In this document: positions 44,204 to 54,051 of the stretch, in pieces
How positions within the stretch are numbered: the stretch's first letter is position 1
Layout: every line of letters starts with the position of its first letter
DNA from: Chloroflexota bacterium
GTDB lineage: Bacteria > Chloroflexota > Dehalococcoidia > Lucifugimonadales > QGNO01
Direction: 5' to 3'
Assembly: GCA_003228195.2 (NCBI GenBank)
Contig: QGNO01000001.1
Span: 21,550-85,549 of the forward strand
Length of the DNA stretch: 64,000 nt
The notes under the pieces: model-generated
Databases searched by the model: none
What the model was told of the DNA's origin: nothing
Seen by the model: only the letters and a program-made list of their open reading frames with translations
Made by a program: the position numbers and the translations under genes

Positions 44204-45778
44204 CTATTCTAGAAAGTCGCGGAGTTTCTTTGACCGTTGTGGATTTCGCAACTTTCGCAACGCCTTTGCTTCTATTTGTCTTATCCTTTCCCGGGTGACG
44301 CCAAATTCTCTCCCGACCTCCTCCAAGGTGCGTCCGCGTCCATCCTGTAGTCCGAATCTTAGTTGCAAAACTCGCTTCTCTCTGTCATTTAGACTGTTTA
44401 GTACTTCATCCAGCTGTTCTTTGAGAAGTTGATAACTGGCTGCTTCCGCTGGTGCCAGAGCAGTACGATCTTCTATAAAATCTCCAAGATGAGAGTCCTC
44501 TTCCTCTCCAATTGGGGTTTCCAACGAAACTGGCTCCTGAGAGATTTTTAGAATCTCACGCACCTTTTCAGAAGGTATGTCCATATCCCAGCTTATTTCA
44601 TCACTGGTTGGTTCTCTGCCGTACTCTTGAACCAGTCTTCGACTTACCCGAAGTAGCTTATTTATAGTTTCGACCATATGAACAGGAATACGGATCGTAC
44701 GAGCTTGGTCCGCTATCGCACGAGTAATGGCTTGGCGAATCCACCAAGTGGCATAAGTTGAGAACTTGTAACCCTTGCGATAGTCAAACTTTTCTACCGC
44801 TCTTATTAGTCCGATGTTTCCCTCTTGTATCAGGTCTAGAAGCGACATTCCCCTACCTATGTATTTCTTTGCCACACTGACTACCAAGCGAAGGTTAGCT
44901 TCTGTCAGATGACGCTGTGCGATTTCCCCTTCTTGCTTTATCTTGTCAAAATGCATTTTAAACAGGAACTCGTATGGCTCAATTTGACGTAACAAGGCGC
45001 CCTCTTCCAATATTTCAGCCAGAGCTTCCATGGTCGTATCACTACCAGCAACTTCAATAGCGTCTTCGGGTAAATTCCTTGTGAGTACCGAAAGAGATAT
45101 GAGCCCGCCCTCGATTTCTTCGAGAGTTCTTCCTGCTTGGTCAGCCACTTCTTGCATTTTCTCGTGGTCTATTGGGGAATCTAATACCTTTCGGAAATCT
45201 TGGCTTACCACAATATTTTTCAACGAAGTAGGGTATTGGAGTTTGTTTTTATGAGCAAGCTCTTTTGCAATATGAGCGAGGTTAGCACTTTCTCGAAGCA
45301 GATGCATCGCGATATCGTAGTTTTTTGGCGGGGTTCCGTCTTCTCCAGATAGGCTTTTCTCCAGCCGTTCGATCAAAGCTCCACTTTCCATAGCCCGTGC
45401 GAGCCACCGCTCCTCTTTGGCGTTTAACAAAGACACTCGACCTATTTCACGTAAATACATACGGACTGGATCGTCAATCATGTCTCCAGAATCCAAGACC
45501 TCTGACCCTGATGTGTTCGGACGGTCTCCCGATGACGGAGCCTCTTCATTCCCTGATTCGGAGTCACCATTTTCTGCCCAGTCCTCATCATCCGCATCAG
45601 CTTCAACTATGCGCGGGCTTAGGCTTGAGACACCTGTCTCTTCAGAATCATCTGAACTCCGAAACGCTGGGATAGGGATTAACTCTCGCAAATCTTCCCT
45701 AGGCATGCCACGCACAGTGTCTTCGCCCATATCTTCGTCTGCGTTATCGTCTGATCGTCTTGCTGTTGATCTTGCCAT
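44204..45778 (-). CDS. rpoD: primary sigma factor RpoD/SigA
   Basis: 524 residues. Region 1.2 ([17 protein letters not shown]), region 2 ([30 protein letters not shown] and [17 protein letters not shown], each a conserved block), region 3 ([14 protein letters not shown]) and region 4 ([27 protein letters not shown]) are all present. The first 100 residues are acidic and low complexity. Third gene of a dgt-dnaG-rpoD run, 13 bases after dnaG. AAGGAGATCA precedes the ATG. Confidence 0.97.
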   Translation of the reverse strand: MARSTARRSDDNADEDMGEDTVRGMPREDLRELIPIPAFRSSDDSEETGVSSLSPRIVEADADDEDWAENGDSESGNEEAPSSGDRPNTSGSEVLDSGDMIDDPVRMYLREIGRVSLLNAKEERWLARAMESGALIERLEKSLSGEDGTPPKNYDIAMHLLRESANLAHIAKELAHKNKLQYPTSLKNIVVSQDFRKVLDSPIDHEKMQEVADQAGRTLEEIEGGLISLSVLTRNLPEDAIEVAGSDTTMEALAEILEEGALLRQIEPYEFLFKMHFDKIKQEGEIAQRHLTEANLRLVVSVAKKYIGRGMSLLDLIQEGNIGLIRAVEKFDYRKGYKFSTYATWWIRQAITRAIADQARTIRIPVHMVETINKLLRVSRRLVQEYGREPTSDEISWDMDIPSEKVREILKISQEPVSLETPIGEEEDSHLGDFIEDRTALAPAEAASYQLLKEQLDEVLNSLNDREKRVLQLRFGLQDGRGRTLEEVGREFGVTRERIRQIEAKALRKLRNPQRSKKLRDFLE

Positions 45779-45791
45779 TGATCTCCTTAGT

Positions 45792-47618
45792 CTATTGCTC
45801 AGCGGCTTTTGTGGATTCTTCCAAGAAAAGTCTTTTTAGTTTTTCGTTTGTTTCCGTCACTCGCTTCTCGAATCCTTCCGGAACGCTAGAGTTCTGCAAA
45901 AGAATTTCCTCTTCCTCCGCTTTTATACTTTTTAAAAAGTTAATTTCTAGTCGCCGCCTGCAGTCTTTTATGGCTTGTTCACGCTGACTTGTATCCAAAG
46001 CGGGCATTTGCAGCGATGAGAGATATTTTAAACGTCGGAGAACGTTGTCATCTAGGGAGCTTTCTAAGCTCCCTATTGTATCACATTTTAGCCAGGCGGT
46101 AAGGAGATATCTGTCTTCTGGGTTGTTAATAACGGTAGGTTCCATACTTGCTACAAAAGTTCTCAATTCTGGCCACTGTATAATAAATCCTAACAAATGT
46201 TCTTCCAAAACGTTTTTCTCAGCCGCTTCGAAAGGTGATCGCATAGCCTCATTTTGGGAAATTCTACTTGGCTGTCTAGTAGGTCTGTTTGTGATTAGCC
46301 TACCTAAACTTGCTTCTAGCGTAGGTAATGGGACTTCCAATAGCTTTGCAAGGCGTCTGCGGTATTGCTCTTGCTCAAACGGCTCATTGATAGATGACAA
46401 AACATGATTTAATTCTTGTGCTGCTTGCCTTTTCCCTTCGGGGGATTTCAAATCCCATCTAGTGCCGGCAGAGGAAAACATATAGTCGATTAATGACTCT
46501 GCATTGGTTACAATTCTTTCCCACTCTTCGGCACTCTCTCTGATCAGTGTGTCAGGGTCTTTGTCTTGAGGCAAGATTGCTATCCTAAGATTGATTTCTG
46601 AGCCTTCACGGTGGTAAAGAGTGAAGCCACTTTTACTTCTTGTCTGAGTTACTTCTAGCTGTCGCCAGGAGTCTACTAAGCTACGGAATGTAGCCATTTG
46701 ACCAGCTGCGTCTGGGTCTAGTGCCAACACGAAATTGCGGGAAATGGCTGTCAGTCGTTTAACTTGATATTTTGTTAGGGCAGTGCCCATAGATGCGACT
46801 ACATTGTTGAACCCATGTTGGTGTGCGGCAATAACGTCGGTATATCCTTCGACGACAATGGCCTCCTTAGATTGCTTTATGAATTCGCTCGCTTTATCTA
46901 GGCCGTAAAGTATGTGGCTCTTATCAAAAAGTTCTGTGCGTGGCGAATTGAGGTATTTTGGCTGTGTAGTGTCTAGAGTCCGCCCTCCAAAACCAGAAAG
47001 GGCACTGGTATGGTCTCTTATTGGGAACATGATACGGGCACTAAACAGGTCACGAAAATTCCCGTCGCTGTATTGAATGGCAAGACCTGCTTTGACGGCG
47101 TCGGTTTCTGAAAGCCCATTAGAAACTAAGTGTTGGAGCAAGCCCTGCCCGTTAGCGGGACTGAAACCTATTTCGAATTTGGAGATAGCCTCAGAGCTAA
47201 ATCCACGATTTTGTAAATAAATCCTGCCAGACATACCTTCTGGAGCCCCAAGTAAGTTTTGAAAATAGGTGTTTGCTAATTCATTGGTTTGATACAAACT
47301 AGCATTCATCTGCCTGTCAGTCGTTTTCTTACTAGTGGTAATGCCAGCTCTAATCCCAAGTACCTTCATGGCTTCAGTGAAGTCAAGTTTTTCTGCTTTC
47401 ATGACGAATGTTATTAAATCTCCGCCTACTGCACATGCGCCAAAACATCGCCAGGACTGTCTTTCTGGAAAAACGATGAAGGACGGAGTCTCTTCTGAGT
47501 GAAATGGACATGTAGCCTTGTAGTTCCGCCCAGATTTGCTAAGAGAAGGCACGTAGAAACTTATTACATCTAGGATATCGAGTCTCTGTTTGATTTCTTC
47601 CGGAAGTGACATGTTCAA
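45792..47618 (-). CDS. dnaG: DNA primase
   Basis: 608 residues. The N-terminal CHC2-type zinc site is [11 protein letters not shown] with [12 protein letters not shown] (note C-x3-C rather than the common C-x2-C), followed by a Toprim domain with [15 protein letters not shown] and the acidic LDPDAAG. The C-terminal helicase-interaction region is divergent. Makes the RNA primers for replication. The start is TTG at 47618 overlapping the dgt stop, or ATG at 47612. Operon with dgt and rpoD. Confidence 0.95.
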   Translation of the reverse strand: MNMSLPEEIKQRLDILDVISFYVPSLSKSGRNYKATCPFHSEETPSFIVFPERQSWRCFGACAVGGDLITFVMKAEKLDFTEAMKVLGIRAGITTSKKTTDRQMNASLYQTNELANTYFQNLLGAPEGMSGRIYLQNRGFSSEAISKFEIGFSPANGQGLLQHLVSNGLSETDAVKAGLAIQYSDGNFRDLFSARIMFPIRDHTSALSGFGGRTLDTTQPKYLNSPRTELFDKSHILYGLDKASEFIKQSKEAIVVEGYTDVIAAHQHGFNNVVASMGTALTKYQVKRLTAISRNFVLALDPDAAGQMATFRSLVDSWRQLEVTQTRSKSGFTLYHREGSEINLRIAILPQDKDPDTLIRESAEEWERIVTNAESLIDYMFSSAGTRWDLKSPEGKRQAAQELNHVLSSINEPFEQEQYRRRLAKLLEVPLPTLEASLGRLITNRPTRQPSRISQNEAMRSPFEAAEKNVLEEHLLGFIIQWPELRTFVASMEPTVINNPEDRYLLTAWLKCDTIGSLESSLDDNVLRRLKYLSSLQMPALDTSQREQAIKDCRRRLEINFLKSIKAEEEEILLQNSSVPEGFEKRVTETNEKLKRLFLEESTKAAEQ

Positions 47619-48679
47619 ATGATCCTTGAAAAAACTTTCCCAGTGATACCGGGCTTCAGATTCTCAGCTGTTCGCAACGCATACCGATCTGTCATTCCCG
47701 AAACGTAATCTACTACCATTCGCTCTATGGGCTCATCCCTTATCCAATATTCACTCGGAATTTGACCTGGATTTTTTTCAAAATGTGAGAAGAGAAATGT
47801 TAATATCTCTTTTGATTTTGTGGATTCTTCTCCACCACTTACAGGGAGATACACTTCTTGGAACATGAAATTTCTTAGGAGAGTGAATGCTTCCAATATT
47901 TCATCGCTAAATGTGAGGTTAGGTTGTGAATTATCTCTCGACAGCAACAGGGTTGACGATTCTACTATATCTGTGACCATTGTATTTATGCGATTTGATT
48001 TCTTCTTCCCGAGCAACGAAGTTGCTCGGGAAGGCAAGTCTTTCTCTTTGAGAATCCCTGCTCTTATCGCGTCTCCTATATCATGATTTAGATAAGCGAT
48101 TGCATCTGAAATTCTTACCGCTTGTCCCTCAAGGGTCAGATCATCAAGCAAGTCTTTTCGAAAGATGTCAGACTTTGGTTTTGAATGAAGCTTAATGCCC
48201 ATTCGAACTTCATAGGTTAGGTTCAGTCCTTGACCGGACTTCTCCAATATGTCAACGATTCTGAGGCTTTGATGGTTGTGCCTGAATCCGCCAGGAATTA
48301 ACTTGCCAATTACTTCTTCGCCAACGTGGCCGAATGGCGTATGCCCCATGTCGTGTCCTAGAGCTATAGCTTCCGTTAAATCCTCGTTCAAATTGAGGGC
48401 TCTGGCTATCGTCCTTGCTATTTGTGAAACTTCAAGGGTGTGCGTGAGTCGCGTAGTGTAGTGGTCGCCTAACGGTGATATGAAGACCTGCGTTTTATGA
48501 TTTAGGCGGCGGAAAGCTTTGGTGTGAATAATCCGATCACGGTCTCGTTGAAATTCGGTTCTAAGCGAGGATTTACTCTCAGTAAGTTTTCTACCCTTGG
48601 ATGTTGTTGATCTAGATGCGTAAGCAGAGAAAGATAGTTCTCGGTCCTCTAACATCATTCGCACGTTAATTTCCCTCAT
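47615..48679 (-). CDS. dgt: dGTP triphosphohydrolase-like HD protein
   Basis: About 354 residues. HD-domain dNTPase: RIIHTKAFRRLNHKTQVF, DHYTTRLTHTLEVSQIAR and the metal-binding ALGHDMGHTPFGHVGE. Splits dNTPs into nucleoside and triphosphate. Starts are ambiguous: ATG 48679 (GGAG six bases upstream) and ATG 48691 (AGGG six upstream) are both plausible, GTG 48715 less so. First gene of the dgt-dnaG-rpoD run, diverging from ppdK. Confidence 0.92.
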   Translation of the reverse strand: MREINVRMMLEDRELSFSAYASRSTTSKGRKLTESKSSLRTEFQRDRDRIIHTKAFRRLNHKTQVFISPLGDHYTTRLTHTLEVSQIARTIARALNLNEDLTEAIALGHDMGHTPFGHVGEEVIGKLIPGGFRHNHQSLRIVDILEKSGQGLNLTYEVRMGIKLHSKPKSDIFRKDLLDDLTLEGQAVRISDAIAYLNHDIGDAIRAGILKEKDLPSRATSLLGKKKSNRINTMVTDIVESSTLLLSRDNSQPNLTFSDEILEAFTLLRNFMFQEVYLPVSGGEESTKSKEILTFLFSHFEKNPGQIPSEYWIRDEPIERMVVDYVSGMTDRYALRTAENLKPGITGKVFSRII

Positions 48680-48789
48680 ACCATTCTCCATTTGACACCC
48701 TGCTGAATATATCACGGTTAGTACCTATGGAGAGAGGAATAAAAGAAGGGTTTTTGCGAAGATAACTAAATGCCTAACACTGGTTACCA

Positions 48790-48798
48790 TGATATAAT
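48790..48798 (+). promoter_or_regulatory. candidate extended -10 promoter of ppdK
   Basis: TGATATAAT at 48790-48798 is a perfect TATAAT with the TG extension, 65 bases before the ppdK start. No good -35 is found 17 bases upstream, which is acceptable for extended -10 promoters. Confidence 0.5.
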
Positions 48799-48862
48799 CT
48801 GCGCCTACTGGGGACGCTGAATTGTAGATGTGTGCCCTTTCGATAGTTTCTAGGAGGAAGTT

Positions 48863-51661
48863 TTGACTGAGGCCCCAAAGTGGGTTTATTTATTCCGTGA
48901 AGGTGAAGGGGATATGCGGGACCTTTTGGGAGGAAAAGGAGCCGGGTTGTCAGAAATGACCCAAGCTCGATTGCCTGTCCCACCAGGATTCACAATTACC
49001 ACCGAAGCTTGCAAATCTTATTACGAATCTAGCATGGTCTTCCCTGATGGCTTGTGGAACCAGACGCTGGTCGGTATCCGGGAGATAGAGGAAACCACTG
49101 GCAAGTACTTTGGGAGTAATAATAATCCATTGCTTGTATCAGTTAGGTCTGGAGCGGCTGTATCAATGCCGGGAATGATGGATACGGTGCTGAACTTGGG
49201 CTTGAACGACACAACTGTCCAAGGTCTATCCAATGGAGTAGGGGGTAAAAGATTTGCCTATGATTCCTATAGGCGGTTCATTCAACTATTTGGCAAGGTG
49301 GTATTGGGCATAGCATCAGAGGGCTTCGATGAAATTTTCGATTGTCAAAAGCGTCAAGCTGATGCGGTTAACGACACTGACCTAAGCCAGGAAGATCTGC
49401 AGTTAATTGTTCAACTATTCCAAGATCTAGTTTTTAGTCAGACAGGAAAGAATTTCCCCCAGGATCCTTATGAGCAGCTCCAGCTTGCTATTAAGTCAGT
49501 TTTTGCCAGTTGGAATGGCCGTAGGGCCGTAGATTACCGCAACTTTTATAATATTCCCCATAATCTTGGAACTGCGGTTAACGTTGTGGCCATGGTTTTT
49601 GGAAACATGGATGAAAATAGTGGCACAGGCGTGGCATTCACTCGCAACCCCTCGGACGGTAGTAAAATTCTATACGGGGAGTATTTGATTAGTGCTCAAG
49701 GTGAAGATGTAGTTGCTGGAGTACGCACTCCACAGGACATTGAGCATCTTAGGGAAATTGACGCCAACTTGTATGGTCAGCTTGAGGAAATTGCATTCCG
49801 GTTGGAGTCAACGTACAAAGATGCTCAAGATATAGAGTTCACTGTTGAGCAAGGCACTTTATACATTCTACAAACGAGATCCGCAAAAAGGACAGCGCAA
49901 GCGGCTGTAAAGATGGCTGTAGACATGGTTCAAGAAAATCTAATTACTAAGGACGAAGCTTTATTGCGCATTGAACCAGATCAAATAAACCAATTGTTAC
50001 TCCCGAGATTCGAAGATAAGTCTAGAAGTGAAGCCGCAGCTGCCGGAGATTTACTCGCGACAGGGCTGAATGCATCTCCTGGTGCGGCTAGCGGGAAGGC
50101 TGTATTTGATCCTGACAGAGCTGCGACGCTAGCCTCTCAAGGTGAAAACGTTATTTTGGTTAGAACAGAAACTAACCCTGACGATGTCCATGGAATGTTG
50201 GTGGCCAGGGGGGTACTGACGGCTCGTGGCGGAGCTACAAGCCACGCTGCAGTAGTAGCTAGAGGCTTAGGTAAGCCATGTGTAGCTGGGTGTAACGACC
50301 TATTGGTTGATTACGATACTAGAACTTGTACTATAGGTGGAGTGCTTGTTGAGGAAATGACTGATATCAGTATCGATGGCACAACAGGTGAGATATTTAT
50401 TGGCAATTTGCCTACTGTTGAGGCTAATTTTGCCGAAGAAACGGACTTGAACACGTTGTTGGATTGGGCTGATGCAGTGAGAATTCTCGGCGTGTGGGCA
50501 AATGCTGATACTCCTGAGGATGCTGAACGAGGGTTAAAGTTTGGAGCTGAAGGGATAGGTTTGTGCCGCACTGAACACATGTTTTTTTCTGACAATAGGC
50601 TTCCTATAGTCAGACAAATGATTCTGGCTGCTCCAGGCGCGGCTGAATTAGACGATTGGTTCAGAGACATTCAAGAGAAAAGTGAAGCAAAGTCTTTAAG
50701 CGAATCAGAGATAGAGAAGCAAAGAGAAAAACAGCAAGCTGCGCTTTCTGTTTCCCTAGATGCGAAGCGATACTATGATTCGTTGGATAAACTTTGGGAG
50801 TTCCAGACAAACGATTTTAAGGCAATCATGAAGGTTATGACTGGTAAGCCGGTAATAATCCGTCTTCTCGATCCCCCATTACATGAATTCCTTCCAAGAT
50901 ATGATGAGCTTCTGCGCAATGTCATGGAATTACGTATCAGCGCAGCCGAATCGGATGAGCTTAAAGCTCAAGGCGATCTTTTGGCCACCGTTGACAATCT
51001 GAGAGAAACGAACCCTATGTTGGGGTTAAGAGGATGTAGATTAGGGCTGATGTATGGTGCCATCAACGAGATGCAGGTTCGGGCCATATTCACTGCAGCT
51101 TGTCAGCTTAAGAGAGAGGGATTTGATCCAAGGCCGGAGATCATGGTCCCTATAGTTGGTCATTATAAGGAACTAGAGGCTGTCAATCACATTTTGGAAA
51201 AGGTTGCAAGGCTGGTACAAGATGAACAAGGAATTGATGTGCCATTCAAGATAGGCACCATGATTGAGTTGCCTCGCGCTGCCTTGACTGCCGACCAGAT
51301 TGCCAAGCATGCGGACTTTTTTAGTTTCGGGACCAACGACTTGACCCAAACCACATTTGGTATTAGCAGAGATGACGAACAGAAATTCTTGCCCAAATAT
51401 TTGGAAAGAGGGATATTTCCTGAGAATCCGTTTAAGACACTGGACAGGGACGGAGTAGGAGCTCTCGTAAGAATGGGCGTAGAAAAAGGTAGATCGGTTA
51501 AAGCGGACTTGGAAATAGGAATTTGTGGGGAGCATGGAGGAGATCCTTCTAGCATTGAATTTTGCCATGAAGTAGGGCTCAATTACGTTAGCGCATCCCC
51601 ATTTCGTATCATTGTAGCGCGAATTGCTGCCGCTCAGGCGGCCATAGTTCTCAATAAATGA
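48863..51661 (+). CDS. ppdK: pyruvate, phosphate dikinase
   Basis: 932 residues. Interconverts PEP and pyruvate with ATP and phosphate. The N-terminal ATP-grasp has GGKGAGLSEM and SVRSGAAVSMPGMMDTVLN. The swivelling domain has the phospho-His H461 and the regulatory Thr T459 in RGGATSHAAVVARG. The C-terminal PEP/pyruvate barrel carries GTMIELPRAA and the catalytic Cys in GICGEHGGDPSS. TTG start with AGGAGGA four bases upstream. No glycolytic neighbours. Confidence 0.97.
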   Translation: MTEAPKWVYLFREGEGDMRDLLGGKGAGLSEMTQARLPVPPGFTITTEACKSYYESSMVFPDGLWNQTLVGIREIEETTGKYFGSNNNPLLVSVRSGAAVSMPGMMDTVLNLGLNDTTVQGLSNGVGGKRFAYDSYRRFIQLFGKVVLGIASEGFDEIFDCQKRQADAVNDTDLSQEDLQLIVQLFQDLVFSQTGKNFPQDPYEQLQLAIKSVFASWNGRRAVDYRNFYNIPHNLGTAVNVVAMVFGNMDENSGTGVAFTRNPSDGSKILYGEYLISAQGEDVVAGVRTPQDIEHLREIDANLYGQLEEIAFRLESTYKDAQDIEFTVEQGTLYILQTRSAKRTAQAAVKMAVDMVQENLITKDEALLRIEPDQINQLLLPRFEDKSRSEAAAAGDLLATGLNASPGAASGKAVFDPDRAATLASQGENVILVRTETNPDDVHGMLVARGVLTARGGATSHAAVVARGLGKPCVAGCNDLLVDYDTRTCTIGGVLVEEMTDISIDGTTGEIFIGNLPTVEANFAEETDLNTLLDWADAVRILGVWANADTPEDAERGLKFGAEGIGLCRTEHMFFSDNRLPIVRQMILAAPGAAELDDWFRDIQEKSEAKSLSESEIEKQREKQQAALSVSLDAKRYYDSLDKLWEFQTNDFKAIMKVMTGKPVIIRLLDPPLHEFLPRYDELLRNVMELRISAAESDELKAQGDLLATVDNLRETNPMLGLRGCRLGLMYGAINEMQVRAIFTAACQLKREGFDPRPEIMVPIVGHYKELEAVNHILEKVARLVQDEQGIDVPFKIGTMIELPRAALTADQIAKHADFFSFGTNDLTQTTFGISRDDEQKFLPKYLERGIFPENPFKTLDRDGVGALVRMGVEKGRSVKADLEIGICGEHGGDPSSIEFCHEVGLNYVSASPFRIIVARIAAAQAAIVLNK

Positions 51662-51713
51662 TTCAATGGCCGGCCGAAGTCGGTAGAAATCTTGATTAGC
51701 CAAGCTTTTTTAG

Positions 51714-52160
51714 CTAACTACCCAGTGTGGTTTCTGAATTCCCTCTTTGAGAATTCTCAGCTATGATTGGTCTCTCAAAGTTAATTTCCCTTTTTGCAGT
51801 CCCAATATCAGAATACTCTAGATATCGTTCCAAGGTACAAGTCCGTATTTTGTCTAGGTCGAACATTTTCTTCAGCTCCCGAACAGCTTTCTTATAGTTG
51901 AAGCCTTTACATGAAAAGACGCCTATATTCACATATTAGCGCTTGGGAAAAGTATGAATACTGATGTGACTTTCTGTTATCAACACGAAGTCAGAAACCC
52001 CTTAATCGAGAGGGTCGCTTGCTTCGTGTCTGTACATGTGAAGCGAAGTTATCTTGGGCATTCCTGTTTCTTCATGGTAAGAGTCTAAGAATTCGTAAAT
52101 AGCATCTTCATTACCCAGTTTATTGCTGCTTCCTCCGTAGCCATTCATTGCTAAGTGCAT
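51714..52160 (-). pseudogene. speD: S-adenosylmethionine decarboxylase (SpeD), broken by two stops
   Basis: Read from ATG 52160 (AAGGAA upstream) to TAG 51714, one frame encodes a SpeD-like protein of about 148 residues. It contains HLAMNGYGGSS, GMPKITSLHMYRHEASDP, the pyruvoyl-forming site TESHISIHTFP and VNIGVFSCKGF, in the family order. The frame is interrupted by TAA at 52002-52004 (codon 53) and TAA at 51936-51938 (codon 75), without any frameshift. The second half alone could start at GTG 51932 but would lack the pyruvoyl serine. SpeD makes the aminopropyl donor for spermidine. No speE or other polyamine gene is nearby. Confidence 0.85.
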
Positions 52161-52326
52161 TACTATTCCTTATCATCACAACTTGGCAAAATACCTCGAC
52201 TAGAATATCATCTGTTTAAAAAATCACACAAGGCGTAATTCTCGGAGTTAGATTTTTGTGAGAAACTAGCCAGGTATTCAGGAAATGTATACTTGTGGCG
52301 ATGTGTAGAAGAAGTTTCGGTTGCGC

Positions 52327-52332
52327 TATAAT
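52327..52332 (+). promoter_or_regulatory. candidate -10 box for the ABC operon
   Basis: TATAAT at 52327-52332 lies 48 bases upstream of the ATPase start. The -35 region (about 52304-52309, TGTAGA) matches the consensus poorly, so the call is tentative. Confidence 0.4.
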
Positions 52333-52379
52333 ATCCGATCTCATCTTCTCTCAGTTTTATGTACAGGAAATACTAAAAA

Positions 52380-53333
52380 ATGACAACAGAATCTATGATA
52401 GAGGTAGATGGGCTGACCAAATACTATGGCGACTTTCCAGCTGTCAGTGGATTGACGTTCTCTGTCAGAAAAGGAGAAATCCTCGGATTTCTTGGTCCGA
52501 ACGGAGCAGGGAAAAGCACTACTATGCGAGTACTCACTGGATACATGCCGCCTTCCAGCGGCACAGCTCGCATTGCAGGTTATGACATAGTTGGCGATTC
52601 ATTGAAGGCTAGGCAACACATCGGATATTTGCCAGAGAACGTCCCTCTTTATACTGAGATGACGATTAGGGAATACCTTAGCTTTATGGGGAAGATAAGA
52701 GGGATGAGCAATGAGCGTATTGTAAGTCGGACCAACGATGTAATCCAAATTTGTCATTTGGAGGATTACAGAGATACCCTTATTGGTAAACTTTCTAAGG
52801 GTTTTCGACAACGAACTGGAATTGCGCAGGCAGTTTTGCATGAACCAGATGTTCTTATAATGGATGAGCCTACCATAGGTATAGATCCGATACAGATTGT
52901 TGAAACTCGGCAGCTTATTAAGGATTTAGGTGGCGAGCACACACTTATTATCTCTACTCATATTTTGCCTGAAGTCAGTATGATTTGTGAAAGAGTAGTG
53001 ATAATTCATGAAGGAGAAATTGTTGCGGAGGACACCCCGAAAAACTTGGGAGATAGGCTTGAGGGCACCGAGCGGCTTACAATGGAAGTTAGAGGTCCTA
53101 TCAAAGAAGTGACCAAAGCTATAAGGAATGTGAAGGGAGTGCAGGACGTTTCTTTTGCAAATGGCGAGTCAGGATCAGGGCTCTACAACATAATAGGTAA
53201 ACGTGAGGGTGACATGAGAGTTGATCTTGCAAAAGCCGTTGTAGACAACGGTTGGGGACTGTTGCGTATGGAGGCTGTAACTCTAAGCTTAGAAGAGATC
53301 TTCTTAAGACTGACTACGGCTGAAGGATCTTAG
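52380..53333 (+). CDS. ABC transporter ATPase (GldA/NatA-like)
   Basis: 317 residues. Walker A LGPNGAGKSTTMRV, the signature as LSKGFRQRTGIAQA, Walker B VLIMDEPTIGID and a C-terminal domain of about 80 residues typical of ABC-2 exporters linked to gliding (GldA) or heavy-metal/Na+ efflux. Supplies energy to the following permease. First of four genes (ATPase, permease, GldG-like, DUF4340-like). Gliding motility itself is not implied; the same set occurs in many non-gliding bacteria. Confidence 0.92.
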   Translation: MTTESMIEVDGLTKYYGDFPAVSGLTFSVRKGEILGFLGPNGAGKSTTMRVLTGYMPPSSGTARIAGYDIVGDSLKARQHIGYLPENVPLYTEMTIREYLSFMGKIRGMSNERIVSRTNDVIQICHLEDYRDTLIGKLSKGFRQRTGIAQAVLHEPDVLIMDEPTIGIDPIQIVETRQLIKDLGGEHTLIISTHILPEVSMICERVVIIHEGEIVAEDTPKNLGDRLEGTERLTMEVRGPIKEVTKAIRNVKGVQDVSFANGESGSGLYNIIGKREGDMRVDLAKAVVDNGWGLLRMEAVTLSLEEIFLRLTTAEGS

Positions 53334-53334
53334 T

Positions 53335-54051
53335 ATGACTACTACTTTAGCTATAATGAAAAAAGAACTTGTGGTGTACTTTAAGTCACCAATGGCCTAC
53401 ATAGTTGCGGGCGTTTTCTTAGCATTAACGGGCGTGTTTTTTATAGATAGCGTTGATACCATGTTTGCAGTGGCAGAGATTAGAGGACTTCTCTTGCGAA
53501 GCGTATTTTTCCTCTTACCTCTTATTCCACCTTTGTTAACCATGCGACTGCTTGCTGAAGAACAGAAATTGGGTACTTTGGAGCTACTACTTACGGCACC
53601 AGTTAGGGACTACGAGGTTGTATTTGGGAAATTCATAGCAAGTTTTATTATTCTCAGTGGGACGGTTTTGCTAACACTTTTTTATGTTTTGATATTGTCA
53701 ATTTACTCCAATCCCGATCTCGGGCCAATATTTAGCGGATACGTGGGATTCTTGCTCTGTGGTGGGGCAACTCTTTCCATTGGACTTTTGGCATCCTCTC
53801 TTTCGGGCAATCAACTTGTAGCTGCTGCGGTGGGATTTGGAGTGATTCTTCTTTTCAATGTTATTGATCAGATCACAACTATAGTAGGCGGTGCAGTGGC
53901 AAAAGTACTTGAGGCCGTTTCCTTAACAGGCCATTTTGATAGCTTTGCCCGTGGAGTAATTGACACGGGTGACGTAGTTTACTACTTGGTAGTAATGGCA
54001 TTTTTCTTATTCCTCACAATCCGGTCCCTGGAATCAAGGAGGTGGCGATAG
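53335..54051 (+). CDS. ABC-2 permease (GldF-like)
   Basis: 238 residues with six membrane segments. MKKELVVYFKSPMAYIVAGVF is the N-terminal ABC-2 motif, written here from residue 8. MRLLAEEQKLGTLELLLTAPV is the conserved loop before TM3 that contacts the ATPase. Starts 1 base after the ATPase stop. Its TAG overlaps the first base of the next gene's GTG. Confidence 0.9.
   Translation: MTTTLAIMKKELVVYFKSPMAYIVAGVFLALTGVFFIDSVDTMFAVAEIRGLLLRSVFFLLPLIPPLLTMRLLAEEQKLGTLELLLTAPVRDYEVVFGKFIASFIILSGTVLLTLFYVLILSIYSNPDLGPIFSGYVGFLLCGGATLSIGLLASSLSGNQLVAAAVGFGVILLFNVIDQITTIVGGAVAKVLEAVSLTGHFDSFARGVIDTGDVVYYLVVMAFFLFLTIRSLESRRWR

Noticed and set aside
51714..51932. 72-codon reading as an independent small protein
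   Set aside because: It is the C-terminal half of the SpeD frame; the same frame upstream encodes the rest of the family, including the pyruvoyl site.
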